Part shown: positions 27,929-36,595 of the stretch, one piece after another
Position numbering within the stretch: position 1 is the first letter of the stretch
Layout: the number at the start of each line of letters is the position of its first letter
Origin: Gammaproteobacteria bacterium
Lineage (GTDB): Bacteria; Pseudomonadota; Gammaproteobacteria; SZUA-140
Assembly (NCBI GenBank): GCA_026981935.1
Contig: JALSIC010000043.1
Span: 1 to 42,466 of the forward strand
Direction: 5' to 3'
DNA length: 42,466 bases
The notes under the pieces: model-generated
Told to the model about the DNA's origin: nothing
What the model saw: only the letters and a program-made list of their open reading frames with translations
The model's database searches: none
Position numbers and translations under genes: made by a program

Positions 27929-28051
27929 GACCCGCGCAGTGGCTCAGAAAAAGGACACGATTCATCTCTCTGCGTGGCACGGGGAAAAGGGATGCCTCAA
28001 GACTATGATGAAGGCTGCCGTGCTGTCGAAGTGAAGCCGTATCGGCGAGTA

Positions 28052-29161
28052 TTACAGACGCATGGGCATGACGACATAACGGCAGCTCGGGTCGTTCATG
28101 CCACGGATGAGGCAGCAGCTGTTGGGGTCTGAAAGCAGCAATTGCACCTGTTCTGTATCACAGGCCGCCAACGCATCCAGAAGGTAGTTCACATTGAACC
28201 CGATTTCCAGGGGTGAACCGGTGTAATCAATGGCCACCTCTTCTTCTGCTTCCTCATGTTCCGGATTATGGGCGGAAATCTGCAACACCCCCTGGGAGAA
28301 GGCCATGCGCACGCCCCGGTATTTTTCATTGGAAAGTATGGACACCCGTCCCAGTGCCTGGCGCAAGGGCTCTCGTTCACAGACTGCGGTCTTGTCCGTG
28401 CTCATGGGCACCACATTCTGGTAATCGGGAAAGCGCCCGTCGATGAGCTTGGAAGTGAAATTCATCTCCGGCGTGCAGATCAGGATGAAGTTGCTTCCCA
28501 GAGTGACACGGGTTTCGGCATCGTTGTCTTCCAGCAGACGATGCAGTTCGAGAACGCCTTTTCTTGGTATTATAACCTGTTGATTTTCATAAAATTCTTC
28601 TTCTCTGACCTGCTCGCAGAGGGCCAGACGGTGGCCATCCGTGGCCACCAGGCGCAAGACCCTTTCCGCCAGTTCCAGAAGCAGGCCATTGAGATAATAA
28701 CGCACGTCATCCTGGGCCATGGCAAAGTGCGTACGCTCGATGGCCTGCCTGAGGTCTTTCTGCGCCAGAGAAAATTCCAGGATCGACTCCCGTGTCTCGA
28801 TACTGGGGAACTCGCCGGCAGGCAGCGTGGCCAAGGTGAAGCGGCTCTTGCCCGAGCGGATCTGAGCCCGCCCGCCCTCGCAGATCAGCTGTACCTCAGC
28901 CCCCTCGGGGAGTGCCCGGCAGATATCGAGGAACTTGCGCGCCGGCAGGGTGATGTCCCCCGCTCCGCCATCGCCCATCCCCCTGACGGGGGTATGGGTC
29001 TTCATCTGGACCTCGAGGTCCGTGGCGGTCAGCGTCAGGTTCTCCTCCTGGAGGGACAGCAGGACATGGGAGAGCACCGGCAGGGTCTGGCGTCTTTCGA
29101 CGACGCCGCAGACCATCTGCAGGGGTTTGATGAGGTCTTCGCGTGTCGTAATAAATTTCAT
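28052..29161 (-). CDS. dnaN: DNA polymerase III sliding clamp (beta subunit)
   Basis: A 369-residue ring-forming clamp that tethers DNA polymerase to the template. The N-terminus MKFITTREDLIKPLQMVCGVVERRQTLPVLSHVLL and the C-terminal CRYVVMPMRL are standard, the latter being part of the clamp-loader and polymerase binding pocket. Length is normal. It is separated from dnaA by about 200 bp that hold the proposed origin, and is followed by recF after 123 bp. Confidence 0.98.
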   Translation of the reverse strand: MKFITTREDLIKPLQMVCGVVERRQTLPVLSHVLLSLQEENLTLTATDLEVQMKTHTPVRGMGDGGAGDITLPARKFLDICRALPEGAEVQLICEGGRAQIRSGKSRFTLATLPAGEFPSIETRESILEFSLAQKDLRQAIERTHFAMAQDDVRYYLNGLLLELAERVLRLVATDGHRLALCEQVREEEFYENQQVIIPRKGVLELHRLLEDNDAETRVTLGSNFILICTPEMNFTSKLIDGRFPDYQNVVPMSTDKTAVCEREPLRQALGRVSILSNEKYRGVRMAFSQGVLQISAHNPEHEEAEEEVAIDYTGSPLEIGFNVNYLLDALAACDTEQVQLLLSDPNSCCLIRGMNDPSCRYVVMPMRL

Positions 29162-29210
29162 GATTTCATTTTCTTTGGATCTGTTTACTGAATAGTTCTT
29201 CTCAAGCGCT

Positions 29211-29360
29211 CACATGGATCTATTTTTTCTTTTATATCAATGGGTTTTCAATAATAAAATCTGTGGAAAAACTTTGGGGGCCTATGGACGGTGTCGTTGA
29301 AAGCCTGTGGATAAAAAGCACGCTTATCCACACCCTCTGTTTGTCCACGGGTTTTCCACA
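29211..29360. other. oriC: Proposed chromosomal replication origin (oriC)
   Basis: The dnaA-dnaN gap holds two consensus DnaA boxes: TGTGGATAA at 29306-29314 and TTATCCACA at 29324-29332, facing each other. Two one-mismatch boxes are TGTGGAAAA (29262-29270) and TTTTCCACA (29352-29360, touching the dnaA stop codon). A weaker TTGTCCACG lies at 29341-29349. Next to them, 29211-29262 is strongly AT-rich (T-runs, TTTTATATCAA, AATAATAAAAT), fitting a DNA-unwinding element. The gap between dnaA and rpmH shows no consensus box, so this gap is the better candidate. Confidence 0.82.
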
Positions 29361-30782
29361 TCATGTGGTCAGCATTCTCAACAGGTTGGCATAGTCTTCT
29401 TTGATACGACTGTCTGTCTCTCGCAACTCTTTGATTTTTCTGCATGCGTGCAGAACGGTGGTGTGATCGCGGCCACCGAAGGCCTCACCGATCTCGGGAA
29501 GGCTGTGGTTGGTCAGCTCCTTGGCCAGTGCCATGGCCAGCTGCCGCGGGCGCGCCACGGAGCGGGAACGGCGCTTGGACTTGAGGTCCGAGATACGGAT
29601 CTTGCAGTAGTCCGCGACGGTCTTCTGAATATTGTCGATGGTGACCAGCTTGTCCTGCAGGGCAATGAGGTCCTTGAGAGCATCGCGGGCCAAATCCAGA
29701 TTGATGGGGCGGCCGGTGAAGCGTGCATTGGCGACGACCCGTCGCAAGGTACCTTCCAGCTCGCGGATATTGGAACGGATACGCTGGGCAATGAAGAAGG
29801 CCACGTCCTCGGGCAGGTCCACCTGGGTCTGTGCCGCCTTGCTCATGAGAATGGCCACCCGGGTCTCCAGCTCAGGAGGGTCGATGGAAACCGTAAGTCC
29901 CCACCCGAAACGCGACTTGAGGCGCTCTTCCAGGCCGCCCACTTCCTTGGGATAGCGGTCACAGGTCATGATGACCTGGCTCTGGCCCTCCAGCAAAGTA
30001 TTGAAAGTATGAAAGAACTCCTCCTGGGAACGTTCCTTGTGGGCGAAGAACTGGATGTCGTCGATGAGCAGCGAGTCCACGGAGCGGTAATAGCGCTTGA
30101 ATTCATTGATGGCGTTGTGCTGGAAGGCCTTTACCATGTCGCCCACGAAACGCTCGGAATGGATGTACACCACCCGTGCACGGGGGTCGCGCTGCACGAT
30201 GAGATTGCCGATGGCATGCATGAGATGGGTCTTGCCCAGCCCCACGCCCCCATAGATGAAAAGCGGGTTGTAGGCCCCTCCCGGGTTCTCCCCCACCTGT
30301 ACGGAGGCTGCCTTGGCGAGCTGGTTGGATTTGCCTTCAACAAAGGTTTCGAAGGTGAAATCCGGGCACAGATTGCGCACGTGCTGGACGTCGGTACGGT
30401 CGCTGCGGCGGGTGAAGCTGGTGTCGAAGCGGTTGCGGACACCCGCCTGCACATTGGAAGCACGCGTCGCAAGCGGGGCGGAGGCGTCCCGGGGAGGGGC
30501 GTATTCCCCCACGTTTTTTCCCCCTGGTGAGGCGGCATCGTTGCTGCCGATTTCCAGGCAGACCCTGAAGTCCTCACACGTCTTGTAGCGGGAGGTGATC
30601 TCGGCGATGTGCTGGAAGAACCGCTCGTTGACCTTTTCCATGACGAAGCGGTTGGGTGCAAGCAGCCGCAGGGTACCGTTGTCTTCGATGGCCTGCAGAG
30701 GGCGGATCCAGGTGTTGAACTGCTGGGCGGAAAGTTCGCTCTCCAGATGGTCGAGACACTTTCTCCAAAGCGCACTTTCCAC
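29361..30782 (-). CDS. dnaA: Chromosomal replication initiator DnaA
   Basis: A 473-residue AAA+ initiator that binds DnaA boxes and opens oriC. Domain I begins [31 protein letters not shown] variable linker (about residues 85-130) follows. The ATPase domain has Walker [16 protein letters not shown], Walker [11 protein letters not shown] and sensor stretches. C-terminal domain IV has the DNA-binding signature [15 protein letters not shown]. The start codon is GTG at 30782 with a GAGGAGGA ribosome site about 9 nt upstream. It runs leftward and ends at the DnaA boxes. Confidence 0.98.
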   Translation of the reverse strand: MESALWRKCLDHLESELSAQQFNTWIRPLQAIEDNGTLRLLAPNRFVMEKVNERFFQHIAEITSRYKTCEDFRVCLEIGSNDAASPGGKNVGEYAPPRDASAPLATRASNVQAGVRNRFDTSFTRRSDRTDVQHVRNLCPDFTFETFVEGKSNQLAKAASVQVGENPGGAYNPLFIYGGVGLGKTHLMHAIGNLIVQRDPRARVVYIHSERFVGDMVKAFQHNAINEFKRYYRSVDSLLIDDIQFFAHKERSQEEFFHTFNTLLEGQSQVIMTCDRYPKEVGGLEERLKSRFGWGLTVSIDPPELETRVAILMSKAAQTQVDLPEDVAFFIAQRIRSNIRELEGTLRRVVANARFTGRPINLDLARDALKDLIALQDKLVTIDNIQKTVADYCKIRISDLKSKRRSRSVARPRQLAMALAKELTNHSLPEIGEAFGGRDHTTVLHACRKIKELRETDSRIKEDYANLLRMLTT

Positions 30783-31157
30783 GAACAGGCTTCCTCCTCA
30801 GGTCAAGTGATCCCGTCAAGTGGCCTTGGCTGCGGACCACCACAGGTTTCCGGCAGCGGGACGGGCGGCGAGACCGGCAAGTGTATACCCCTTTTTCGGC
30901 CTAATCCATACCCCCTGCCTCTCTCCCTCTGCCCCTCCCCAGGCTTCCTTCTGCCCTGCTGCCGGAGGCCCTGTACCACGGGATTCCGGCGGAAATTTGC
31001 GACCGGCGGAGATTGACAGCAGCGGTACAAAGTCTGTATTTTAGTGCCCTTTGTTTTTCCGGGATATAGGGGATAGGGGGGATGACGCAGCCGCGCCGAG
31101 TGGTCGTCTTCTCTGTGATTTCCCACTGACGAACGGCGCTTAGCGACAGGAAGCAGT
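30783..31157. other. Divergent dnaA-rpmH intergenic region
   Basis: A 375-bp stretch with no gene. It has a strong rightward promoter for rpmH (31013-31042) and a pyrimidine-rich tract on the plus strand (about 30909-30959, runs of C and T). The tract would be purine-rich in the dnaA leader strand. No DnaA box of the TTATCCACA class is seen here. A leftward dnaA promoter must lie here but I cannot place it. Confidence 0.6.
31013..31042 (+). promoter_or_regulatory. Promoter of the rpmH-rnpA-yidD-yidC operon
   Basis: A perfect -35 TTGACA (31013-31018), an 18-bp spacer and a TATTTT -10 (31037-31042). Transcription would start near 31049, about 110 nt before the rpmH start codon. Confidence 0.75.
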
Positions 31158-31292
31158 ATGAAAAGAACTTATCAACCGAGTAACATCAAGCGCAAGCGCA
31201 CTCACGGCTTCCGGGCCCGGATGCGTACCGCTGCGGGGCGGATGGTCATCAAGCGGCGCCGGGCCAAGGGCAGGGTTCGCCTGAGCGCCTGA
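31158..31292 (+). CDS. rpmH: 50S ribosomal protein L34
   Basis: A 44-residue, very basic ribosomal protein. The translation starts [20 protein letters not shown] and ends GRVRLSA, practically the textbook L34 sequence. An AGGAAG ribosome site precedes the ATG. It is the first gene of the rightward operon, divergent from dnaA, with rnpA 64 bp downstream. Confidence 0.98.
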   Translation: MKRTYQPSNIKRKRTHGFRARMRTAAGRMVIKRRRAKGRVRLSA

Positions 31293-31356
31293 CGTCTGCC
31301 GCGCCGAATGGAGTACGGCGGACACGGCAGAAACCCGCGGGGGCCAGGGCAGCGGT

Positions 31357-31722
31357 TTGAGGCACACGCTTGGGCAGCGCTTCGGTAAGGCGTACCGACT
31401 CACCCGGCCGGAGGAATTCCGGCGTGTATCCCGCCGGGGGCGCCGAATATCCGGCGAATGTTTCACGGTAGTGTTCAGGCCGAACAGGCTGGGCCACCCG
31501 CGCCTGGGGCTGGCCATTGCGCGCCGCCATGTGCGCAATGCCCCGCAGCGAAACCGTGTCAAGCGTATCATCCGCGAGTCGTTTCGCAGACACAGGCCGG
31601 CGCTGGGCGCCTGGGACATCGTCTTCACCAGCCGTCCGTCGCTGGTGGACAAGGACAGGCACGAACTCTTTGTCATGGTGGACAGATTGTTGAGAGAGAT
31701 TGAATCATGCGACGCCTCCTGA
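31357..31722 (+). CDS. rnpA: Ribonuclease P protein component
   Basis: About 121 residues. It assists the RNase P RNA in trimming tRNA 5' ends. The family signature [18 protein letters not shown] (the RNR motif) is intact, and [17 protein letters not shown] is the usual N-terminal part. There is no ATG in the right place; TTG at 31357 is the most plausible start, with no strong ribosome site, which suggests weak or coupled initiation. Its 3' end overlaps yidD by 16 bp. Confidence 0.93.
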   Translation: MRHTLGQRFGKAYRLTRPEEFRRVSRRGRRISGECFTVVFRPNRLGHPRLGLAIARRHVRNAPQRNRVKRIIRESFRRHRPALGAWDIVFTSRPSLVDKDRHELFVMVDRLLREIESCDAS

Positions 31723-31967
31723 CCGGCTGTATCAAGGTCTACCGCTACCTGTTCAGTCCCCTGCTGGGCAGCCGGTGTCGCTTCCATCCCAGCTGTTCCC
31801 GCTACGCGGAGGAGGCCATCGCCGTGCACGGCGTGCTGCGGGGCGGCTGGCTGGCCCTGCGGCGCATCGGCCGCTGCCATCCCTGGCATCCCGGCGGCAT
31901 GGATCCCGTCCCTCCCCCGCCAGCGAGCTCCCCCGCCTGCGACCCCGGACCGCAGCGTCATGGATAA
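31707..31967 (+). CDS. yidD: Membrane protein insertion efficiency factor YidD
   Basis: An 86-residue small amphipathic protein that aids YidC-dependent membrane insertion. Conserved core: [30 protein letters not shown] with the paired cysteines, then [24 protein letters not shown]. The C-terminal 18 residues are Pro-rich and variable. It starts inside rnpA and overlaps the start of yidC by 8 bp, giving tight translational coupling. Confidence 0.95.
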   Translation: MRRLLTGCIKVYRYLFSPLLGSRCRFHPSCSRYAEEAIAVHGVLRGGWLALRRIGRCHPWHPGGMDPVPPPPASSPACDPGPQRHG

Positions 31968-33666
31968 TCAACGCATCCTCCTGTTCTTCGCCCTGTCCTT
32001 CATCCTGCTGCTGCTCTGGCAGGCATGGCAGCAGGACTACGGTGCCCCTGCCCGGCAGGCCCCGTCGCAGACCCCCGCTGCCACCGGGGTCGACACCGGA
32101 ACCGCCACCGGTGCGGATGCGCCCCAGGCCTCGGCGACTCCGCCGGCCGACGTGCCTGCCCCGACCGCGGGGACCCCTGCCGGGGATGCCCCGGCGGCGC
32201 CGCGACTGGTGATGCAGGATGTTCTGAAGAAAGGCGAGCGCATCCGGGTGGTGACCGATGTTCTGGATGTGGAAATCGACACCCGCGGTGGTGATCTGCG
32301 ACAGGCCGACCTGCTCGCCTATCCCGTCTCCACCGATGAGCCCGACAAGCCCTTCCGCCTCATGGAAGACGGCAAGCTGCGGGTCTTCATCGCCCAGAGC
32401 GGCCTGCTCTCACCCCAGGGCGCTCCCGACCACCACAGTGATTACCGCGCCCTGCAGCGCGAATACCGCCTCGCCCCGGACGCCGATGAGCTGCGCGTCC
32501 CCCTGGTGTGGGAATCGGACAACGGCATCAAGGTGACCAAGACCTATGTCTTTCGCCGCGACAGCTATGTGGTGGAGGTGGAACACAAGGTCGAGAACGG
32601 CTCCAGCCAGCCCTGGCAAGGACACCAATACCGCCAGTTTCAGCGCACCGAACCCACGGATGCGGAAAAATCCTTCCTTCTCTATACCTATACCGGCGGT
32701 GTCATCTACAGCCCCGAGGAGAAATACGAAAAGATCGACTTCGACGACATGCGCGATGCCGATCTGAGCAGGAACATTCTCGGCGGCTGGGCCGCCATGA
32801 TCCAGCACTACTTTGTGGGCGCCTGGATTCCCGACCAGGAAGAAACCAACCATTTCTATACCAAGGCGCCGGAAAACCGTCCCTATGTCCTGGGGCTGGT
32901 GTCGCCTCCCCGCCTGGTCGAGCCCGGCGCCTCCACGGTCTTCAGCAGCCGGCTCTTCGTGGGACCCAAGGAGCAGCAGCGCCTCAAGGAAGTGGCCGAG
33001 GGCCTGGAACTCACCGTGGATTACGGTATTCTCACCTTTCTTGCCAAGCCCCTGTTCTGGCTGCTGGATTACATCAACCGCCTCATCGGAAACTGGGGCT
33101 GGTCCATCGTGGTGCTTACCCTGCTCATCAAGCTGGCCTTCTACAAGCTCTCCGAAGCCAGTTATCGCTCCATGGCCAACATGCGCCGCCTGCATCCCAA
33201 GATCACCGCCCTGCGTGAGCGCTATGGTGACGACCGTCAGCGCATGAGCCAGGCCATGATGGAACTCTACAAGAAAGAGAAGATCAACCCCCTGGGCGGC
33301 TGCCTGCCCATGCTGGTGCAGATTCCGGTCTTCATCGCCCTCTACTGGGTGCTGCTGGAGAGCGTGGAACTGCGCCAGGCGGAATTCATCCTCTGGATCA
33401 AGGACCTGTCCACGCGGGATCCCTATTACATCCTGCCCATCCTCATGGGCGCCACCATGTATATCCAGCAGAAGCTGAATCCGCCGCCGCCGGATCCCAT
33501 CCAGGCCAAGGTGCTCATGGCGCTGCCCTTCATTTTCACCCTGTTTTTCGCCTTCTTCCCTTCGGGACTGGTGCTCTACTGGGTGGCCAACAGCATTCTG
33601 TCCATCCTCCAGCAGTGGTATATCATGCGTCGCATCGAAAAGGCCGCGGCCGCGGCGAAGAGCTGA
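31960..33666 (+). CDS. yidC: Membrane protein insertase YidC
   Basis: A 568-residue inner-membrane insertase. It has one N-terminal membrane helix ([23 protein letters not shown]), a Pro/Ala-rich linker (about residues 30-85), the large periplasmic P1 domain (up to about 350), and the five-helix insertase core. The core starts at [31 protein letters not shown] and has the cytoplasmic hairpin [38 protein letters not shown]. It has the gammaproteobacterial form and length. It follows yidD and precedes mnmE by 39 bp. Confidence 0.98.
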   Translation: MDNQRILLFFALSFILLLLWQAWQQDYGAPARQAPSQTPAATGVDTGTATGADAPQASATPPADVPAPTAGTPAGDAPAAPRLVMQDVLKKGERIRVVTDVLDVEIDTRGGDLRQADLLAYPVSTDEPDKPFRLMEDGKLRVFIAQSGLLSPQGAPDHHSDYRALQREYRLAPDADELRVPLVWESDNGIKVTKTYVFRRDSYVVEVEHKVENGSSQPWQGHQYRQFQRTEPTDAEKSFLLYTYTGGVIYSPEEKYEKIDFDDMRDADLSRNILGGWAAMIQHYFVGAWIPDQEETNHFYTKAPENRPYVLGLVSPPRLVEPGASTVFSSRLFVGPKEQQRLKEVAEGLELTVDYGILTFLAKPLFWLLDYINRLIGNWGWSIVVLTLLIKLAFYKLSEASYRSMANMRRLHPKITALRERYGDDRQRMSQAMMELYKKEKINPLGGCLPMLVQIPVFIALYWVLLESVELRQAEFILWIKDLSTRDPYYILPILMGATMYIQQKLNPPPPDPIQAKVLMALPFIFTLFFAFFPSGLVLYWVANSILSILQQWYIMRRIEKAAAAAKS

Positions 33667-33705
33667 GCACGTCAGGATCGCGGGCAGCCCCGTAAGGGGG
33701 TCGCC

Positions 33706-35082
33706 ATGATGCAGAAAGCTTGCGACAGCGGTATCGAGACCATCGCCGCCGTGGCCACCCCGCCGGGCCGTGGCGGGGTGGGCATCGTGCGTGTCTCCGG
33801 CCCCCGGGTCACCGCCATTGCCTCGGCCATGCTGGGGGCATGCCCGGCGCCTCGCCTGGCGGTCTACCGGTCTTTCCGCGACAGCAACGGCAGTATCCTG
33901 GACCGCGGCATCGCCCTCTATTTTCCCGCCCCCGGTTCCTATACCGGTGAAGACGTCCTGGAGCTCCAGGGTCACGGCGGCCCCGTGGTGCTGGACATGA
34001 TCCTGCGCCGGGTGCTGGAACTGGGTGCCCGGCCGGCGCGCCCCGGCGAATTCTCCGAGCGCGCCTTTCTCAACGGCAAGCTGGATCTGGCCCAGGCCGA
34101 GGCCGTCGCCGATCTCATCGACAGCGCCTCGGAGCAGGCGGCGCGCAACGCCCTGCGTTCCCTGGAGGGTGTGTTTTCGAGGCGCATCCGGCGCCTCGTG
34201 GAAGATGTCACCGCGCTGCGGGTCCATGTGGAAGGCGCCATCGACTTTCCCGAGGAAGAGATCGATTTCCTCAACGATGGCGAAGTGGAGCGTCGCCTGC
34301 GCAGGCTGCGCGAGACGCTGGACGGCCTGCTGGCCGAGGCACGACAAGGCAGCCTCCTGCGTGAGGGCATGCACCTCGTCATCGCAGGAAGACCCAATGC
34401 CGGCAAGTCCAGCCTGCTCAACTGCCTGGCGCGGCGTGAAGCCGCCATTGTCACCGCCATCCCGGGTACCACCCGGGACGTGCTCCGTGAAACCGTCAGT
34501 CTGGACGGCCTGCCCCTGCACCTCAGCGACACCGCCGGTCTGCGGGACAGCGACGATCCGGTGGAACGCCTGGGTATCGCACGCGCCCGGGAAGAGATCA
34601 ACGCCGCCGACCGGGTGCTGCTGGTGGTGGACGACAGCGAGGAGACGCCCGCGGATACCTTGCGGGCGCTGGGCGGCACGCTGCCGCAGGAGATCATGGG
34701 CAAGCTCACCTGGGTGCGCAACAAGATCGACATCACGGGTCGCCCCCCCGGTATGGAAGACGGCCCCCTGGGCCCCGAAGTACGGATCTCCGCCCGCACC
34801 GGCGCCGGCATCGACGTCCTCGGCCAACATCTGAAGGCGCTGGTGGGCTACCGGCAGGGCGGAGAGGGGGGCTTCATGGCGCGGCGGCGCCACCTCCATG
34901 CCCTGAAACGTGCCGCTGAACACCTCGACCAGGGACTGGCCCAGCTCCGCACGCATCAGGCCGGAGAACTGCTGGCGGAAGACCTGCATCAGGCCCAGCG
35001 CGCCCTGGGAGAGATCACCGGCGAAGTCAGCGCTGACGACCTGCTGGGACGCATCTTCGCCGAGTTCTGTATCGGCAAGTAG
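33706..35082 (+). CDS. mnmE: tRNA modification GTPase MnmE
   Basis: A 458-residue GTPase that works with MnmG to add the carboxymethylaminomethyl group to U34 of certain tRNAs. The N-terminal folate-binding domain starts [22 protein letters not shown]. The G domain has G1 [12 protein letters not shown], the TTRDV switch, and [13 protein letters not shown]. The C-terminal FCIGK motif ends the protein, with the catalytic cysteine in place. The ATG at 33706 has a TAAGGGGG ribosome site. Its partner mnmG usually lies downstream in related genomes, but here a leftward secretion operon occupies that place. Confidence 0.98.
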   Translation: MMQKACDSGIETIAAVATPPGRGGVGIVRVSGPRVTAIASAMLGACPAPRLAVYRSFRDSNGSILDRGIALYFPAPGSYTGEDVLELQGHGGPVVLDMILRRVLELGARPARPGEFSERAFLNGKLDLAQAEAVADLIDSASEQAARNALRSLEGVFSRRIRRLVEDVTALRVHVEGAIDFPEEEIDFLNDGEVERRLRRLRETLDGLLAEARQGSLLREGMHLVIAGRPNAGKSSLLNCLARREAAIVTAIPGTTRDVLRETVSLDGLPLHLSDTAGLRDSDDPVERLGIARAREEINAADRVLLVVDDSEETPADTLRALGGTLPQEIMGKLTWVRNKIDITGRPPGMEDGPLGPEVRISARTGAGIDVLGQHLKALVGYRQGGEGGFMARRRHLHALKRAAEHLDQGLAQLRTHQAGELLAEDLHQAQRALGEITGEVSADDLLGRIFAEFCIGK

Positions 35083-35121
35083 CCCTGATTCCCGTAAGGT
35101 CCAAAGGACAATTATCCGATT

Positions 35122-35151
35122 GATGATGGCTTCAGCAACCATCATCTTCTC
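35122..35151 (+). terminator. Weak terminator after mnmE
   Basis: A perfect 8-bp stem (GATGATGG 35122-35129, CCATCATC 35139-35146) with a 9-nt loop is followed by TTCTC. The T-run is poor, so terminator strength is uncertain. It lies 40 bp after the mnmE stop and before the convergent secretion operon end. Confidence 0.5.
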
Positions 35152-35233
35152 AGAGGCGGGGCGGGATGCGCTAGACTTTCTTTGCCCTCCGAATTCTGCG
35201 GAAGAACTCGGCTGTTTTGTAACTTCTGTATCT

Positions 35234-36595
35234 TCACCGTTCCTGGAAAGCGCTGTCGAGGCCCCTTCGAATCGGTCGCAACAGATAGTCCAGCAGCGAC
35301 TTTTCGCCCGTGCGGATGTCGGCGACGACCGTCATGCCGGGTATGATGCGCAAAGGCCTGGTTTCCGGGCCGAGATAATCCCGGTGCAAGGCGATCTCCA
35401 CTTTGTAGAAAGGTTGATTCTTGCTGTCCAGGTAGGTCGTGGCAGAAATCTGTTTGACCTCGCCCTTGAGCATGCCGAAACGGACCGTGTCATAGCTGTC
35501 CACCCGGATATCCACGGGATTGCCCTTCTGGACATGGCCTATGTCCGCAGGCGAGACTTTGGCGTTGACTATCAGTTTATCGTTTGCAGGGATGATCTGC
35601 ATGATGACCTGACCCGCATCGACGACCGCGAGTTCATTGTTGATCTTGAGATTTTGGATCGTACCCGTAGTCGGAGCTCTGATTTCGAGCCGTTCGACGC
35701 GGTCGGCGAGTCTCGGCAGGGTTTTGTTCAGTTCCGCGAGCTTGGCTGAGATTCTGCCGGCTTCCAGTTCAATTTCCTCGAGGAAATTTGCTTCCAGCTC
35801 CAGTTTGCGCTGGCGGGCTTCTTCCAGCGCCGAGGTAGCCACCAGAACATTACCCCTGGCCTGTGCGAGATCGCTTTCGGTTTCTGCAAGCCTGGTCTGT
35901 GCGGTCAACAGGTCATTGCGGGACAACAACTCATGATTCGAGAGCCTGCGCCGCATGGCGACCTGTTCTCTCAGAAGTTTGGTTTCCTTTTCCAGCGCGA
36001 GGACCAAGCTTTCCTGTCGACGGATTTCATTCTTTTTCTGTTCGATCTGGCTCTGGATGACCTGCAGATCACGCTGATGGCTCATGCGTTGCGCCTGGAA
36101 GATCATGCGTTGCTTGGCTGCGAGGTGGGGGTATTTCTTTTCATAAACACCAAAATCCGGCTCCCGGTTTTCAAGTAGTGCAGCGAGGCGTTCATATTCC
36201 AGGTTGTAGGCGGCTTCACGCACTTTCATCTGTTCCAGTTCGGCGCGGAGAAGACCGTCCTCAAGCACGATGAGCAGGTCACCTTCCGATACTTTTTCGC
36301 CATCGCGTACATAGAGCTTCTTTACCGTCCCACCTTCCATATGCTGTATATTGACGGCGTAGTTCGCAGGGACAACTTCGCCAGGGGCCCTTGCGGTTTC
36401 ATGGACGATCGTGAACCCTGCCCAAGTCAACGAAGCGATGAGCAGGAAGAGCGCAAGAAATATCATGCCGCTGATGAGGCCACTAGGACCTTGTTCTTCC
36501 AGGGCGATGGCGAGGGTCAGGTTTGACAGCCCACCCTGCTTCGGGTTGCCAAGGGATTTGTTAGAGGATGCATGCGATGATTGCACTTTTTTCAT
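35234..36595 (-). CDS. HlyD-family type I secretion periplasmic adaptor
   Basis: A 453-residue membrane fusion protein linking an ABC exporter to an outer-membrane TolC-like channel. A cytoplasmic N-terminus of about 40 residues precedes one membrane helix (about 43-63, MIFLALFLLIASLTWAGF). A lipoyl/barrel-sandwich half-motif follows (GGTVKKLYVRDGEKVSEGDLLIVLED), then a long coiled coil (about 130-290). The second half-motif and the HlyD signature region IRAPTTGTIQNLKINNELAVVDAGQVIMQIIPANDKLIVNAKVSPADIGHV come next, and the end is PGMTVVADIRTGEKSLLDYLLRPI. Its start overlaps the stop of the upstream ABC gene by 4 bp. It is the last gene of the secretion operon; no TolC gene is nearby. Confidence 0.93.
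   Translation of the reverse strand: MKKVQSSHASSNKSLGNPKQGGLSNLTLAIALEEQGPSGLISGMIFLALFLLIASLTWAGFTIVHETARAPGEVVPANYAVNIQHMEGGTVKKLYVRDGEKVSEGDLLIVLEDGLLRAELEQMKVREAAYNLEYERLAALLENREPDFGVYEKKYPHLAAKQRMIFQAQRMSHQRDLQVIQSQIEQKKNEIRRQESLVLALEKETKLLREQVAMRRRLSNHELLSRNDLLTAQTRLAETESDLAQARGNVLVATSALEEARQRKLELEANFLEEIELEAGRISAKLAELNKTLPRLADRVERLEIRAPTTGTIQNLKINNELAVVDAGQVIMQIIPANDKLIVNAKVSPADIGHVQKGNPVDIRVDSYDTVRFGMLKGEVKQISATTYLDSKNQPFYKVEIALHRDYLGPETRPLRIIPGMTVVADIRTGEKSLLDYLLRPIRRGLDSAFQER

Noticed and set aside
30783-31157. oriC in the dnaA-rpmH gap
   Set aside because: The closest DnaA-box-like sequence (TAATCCATA) has two mismatches, whereas the dnaA-dnaN gap has two exact boxes and an AT-rich flank.
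32410-35145. A minus-strand open frame of 911 codons opposite yidC and mnmE
   Set aside because: Antisense shadow of two clear essential genes; composition is typical of GC-rich reverse frames.
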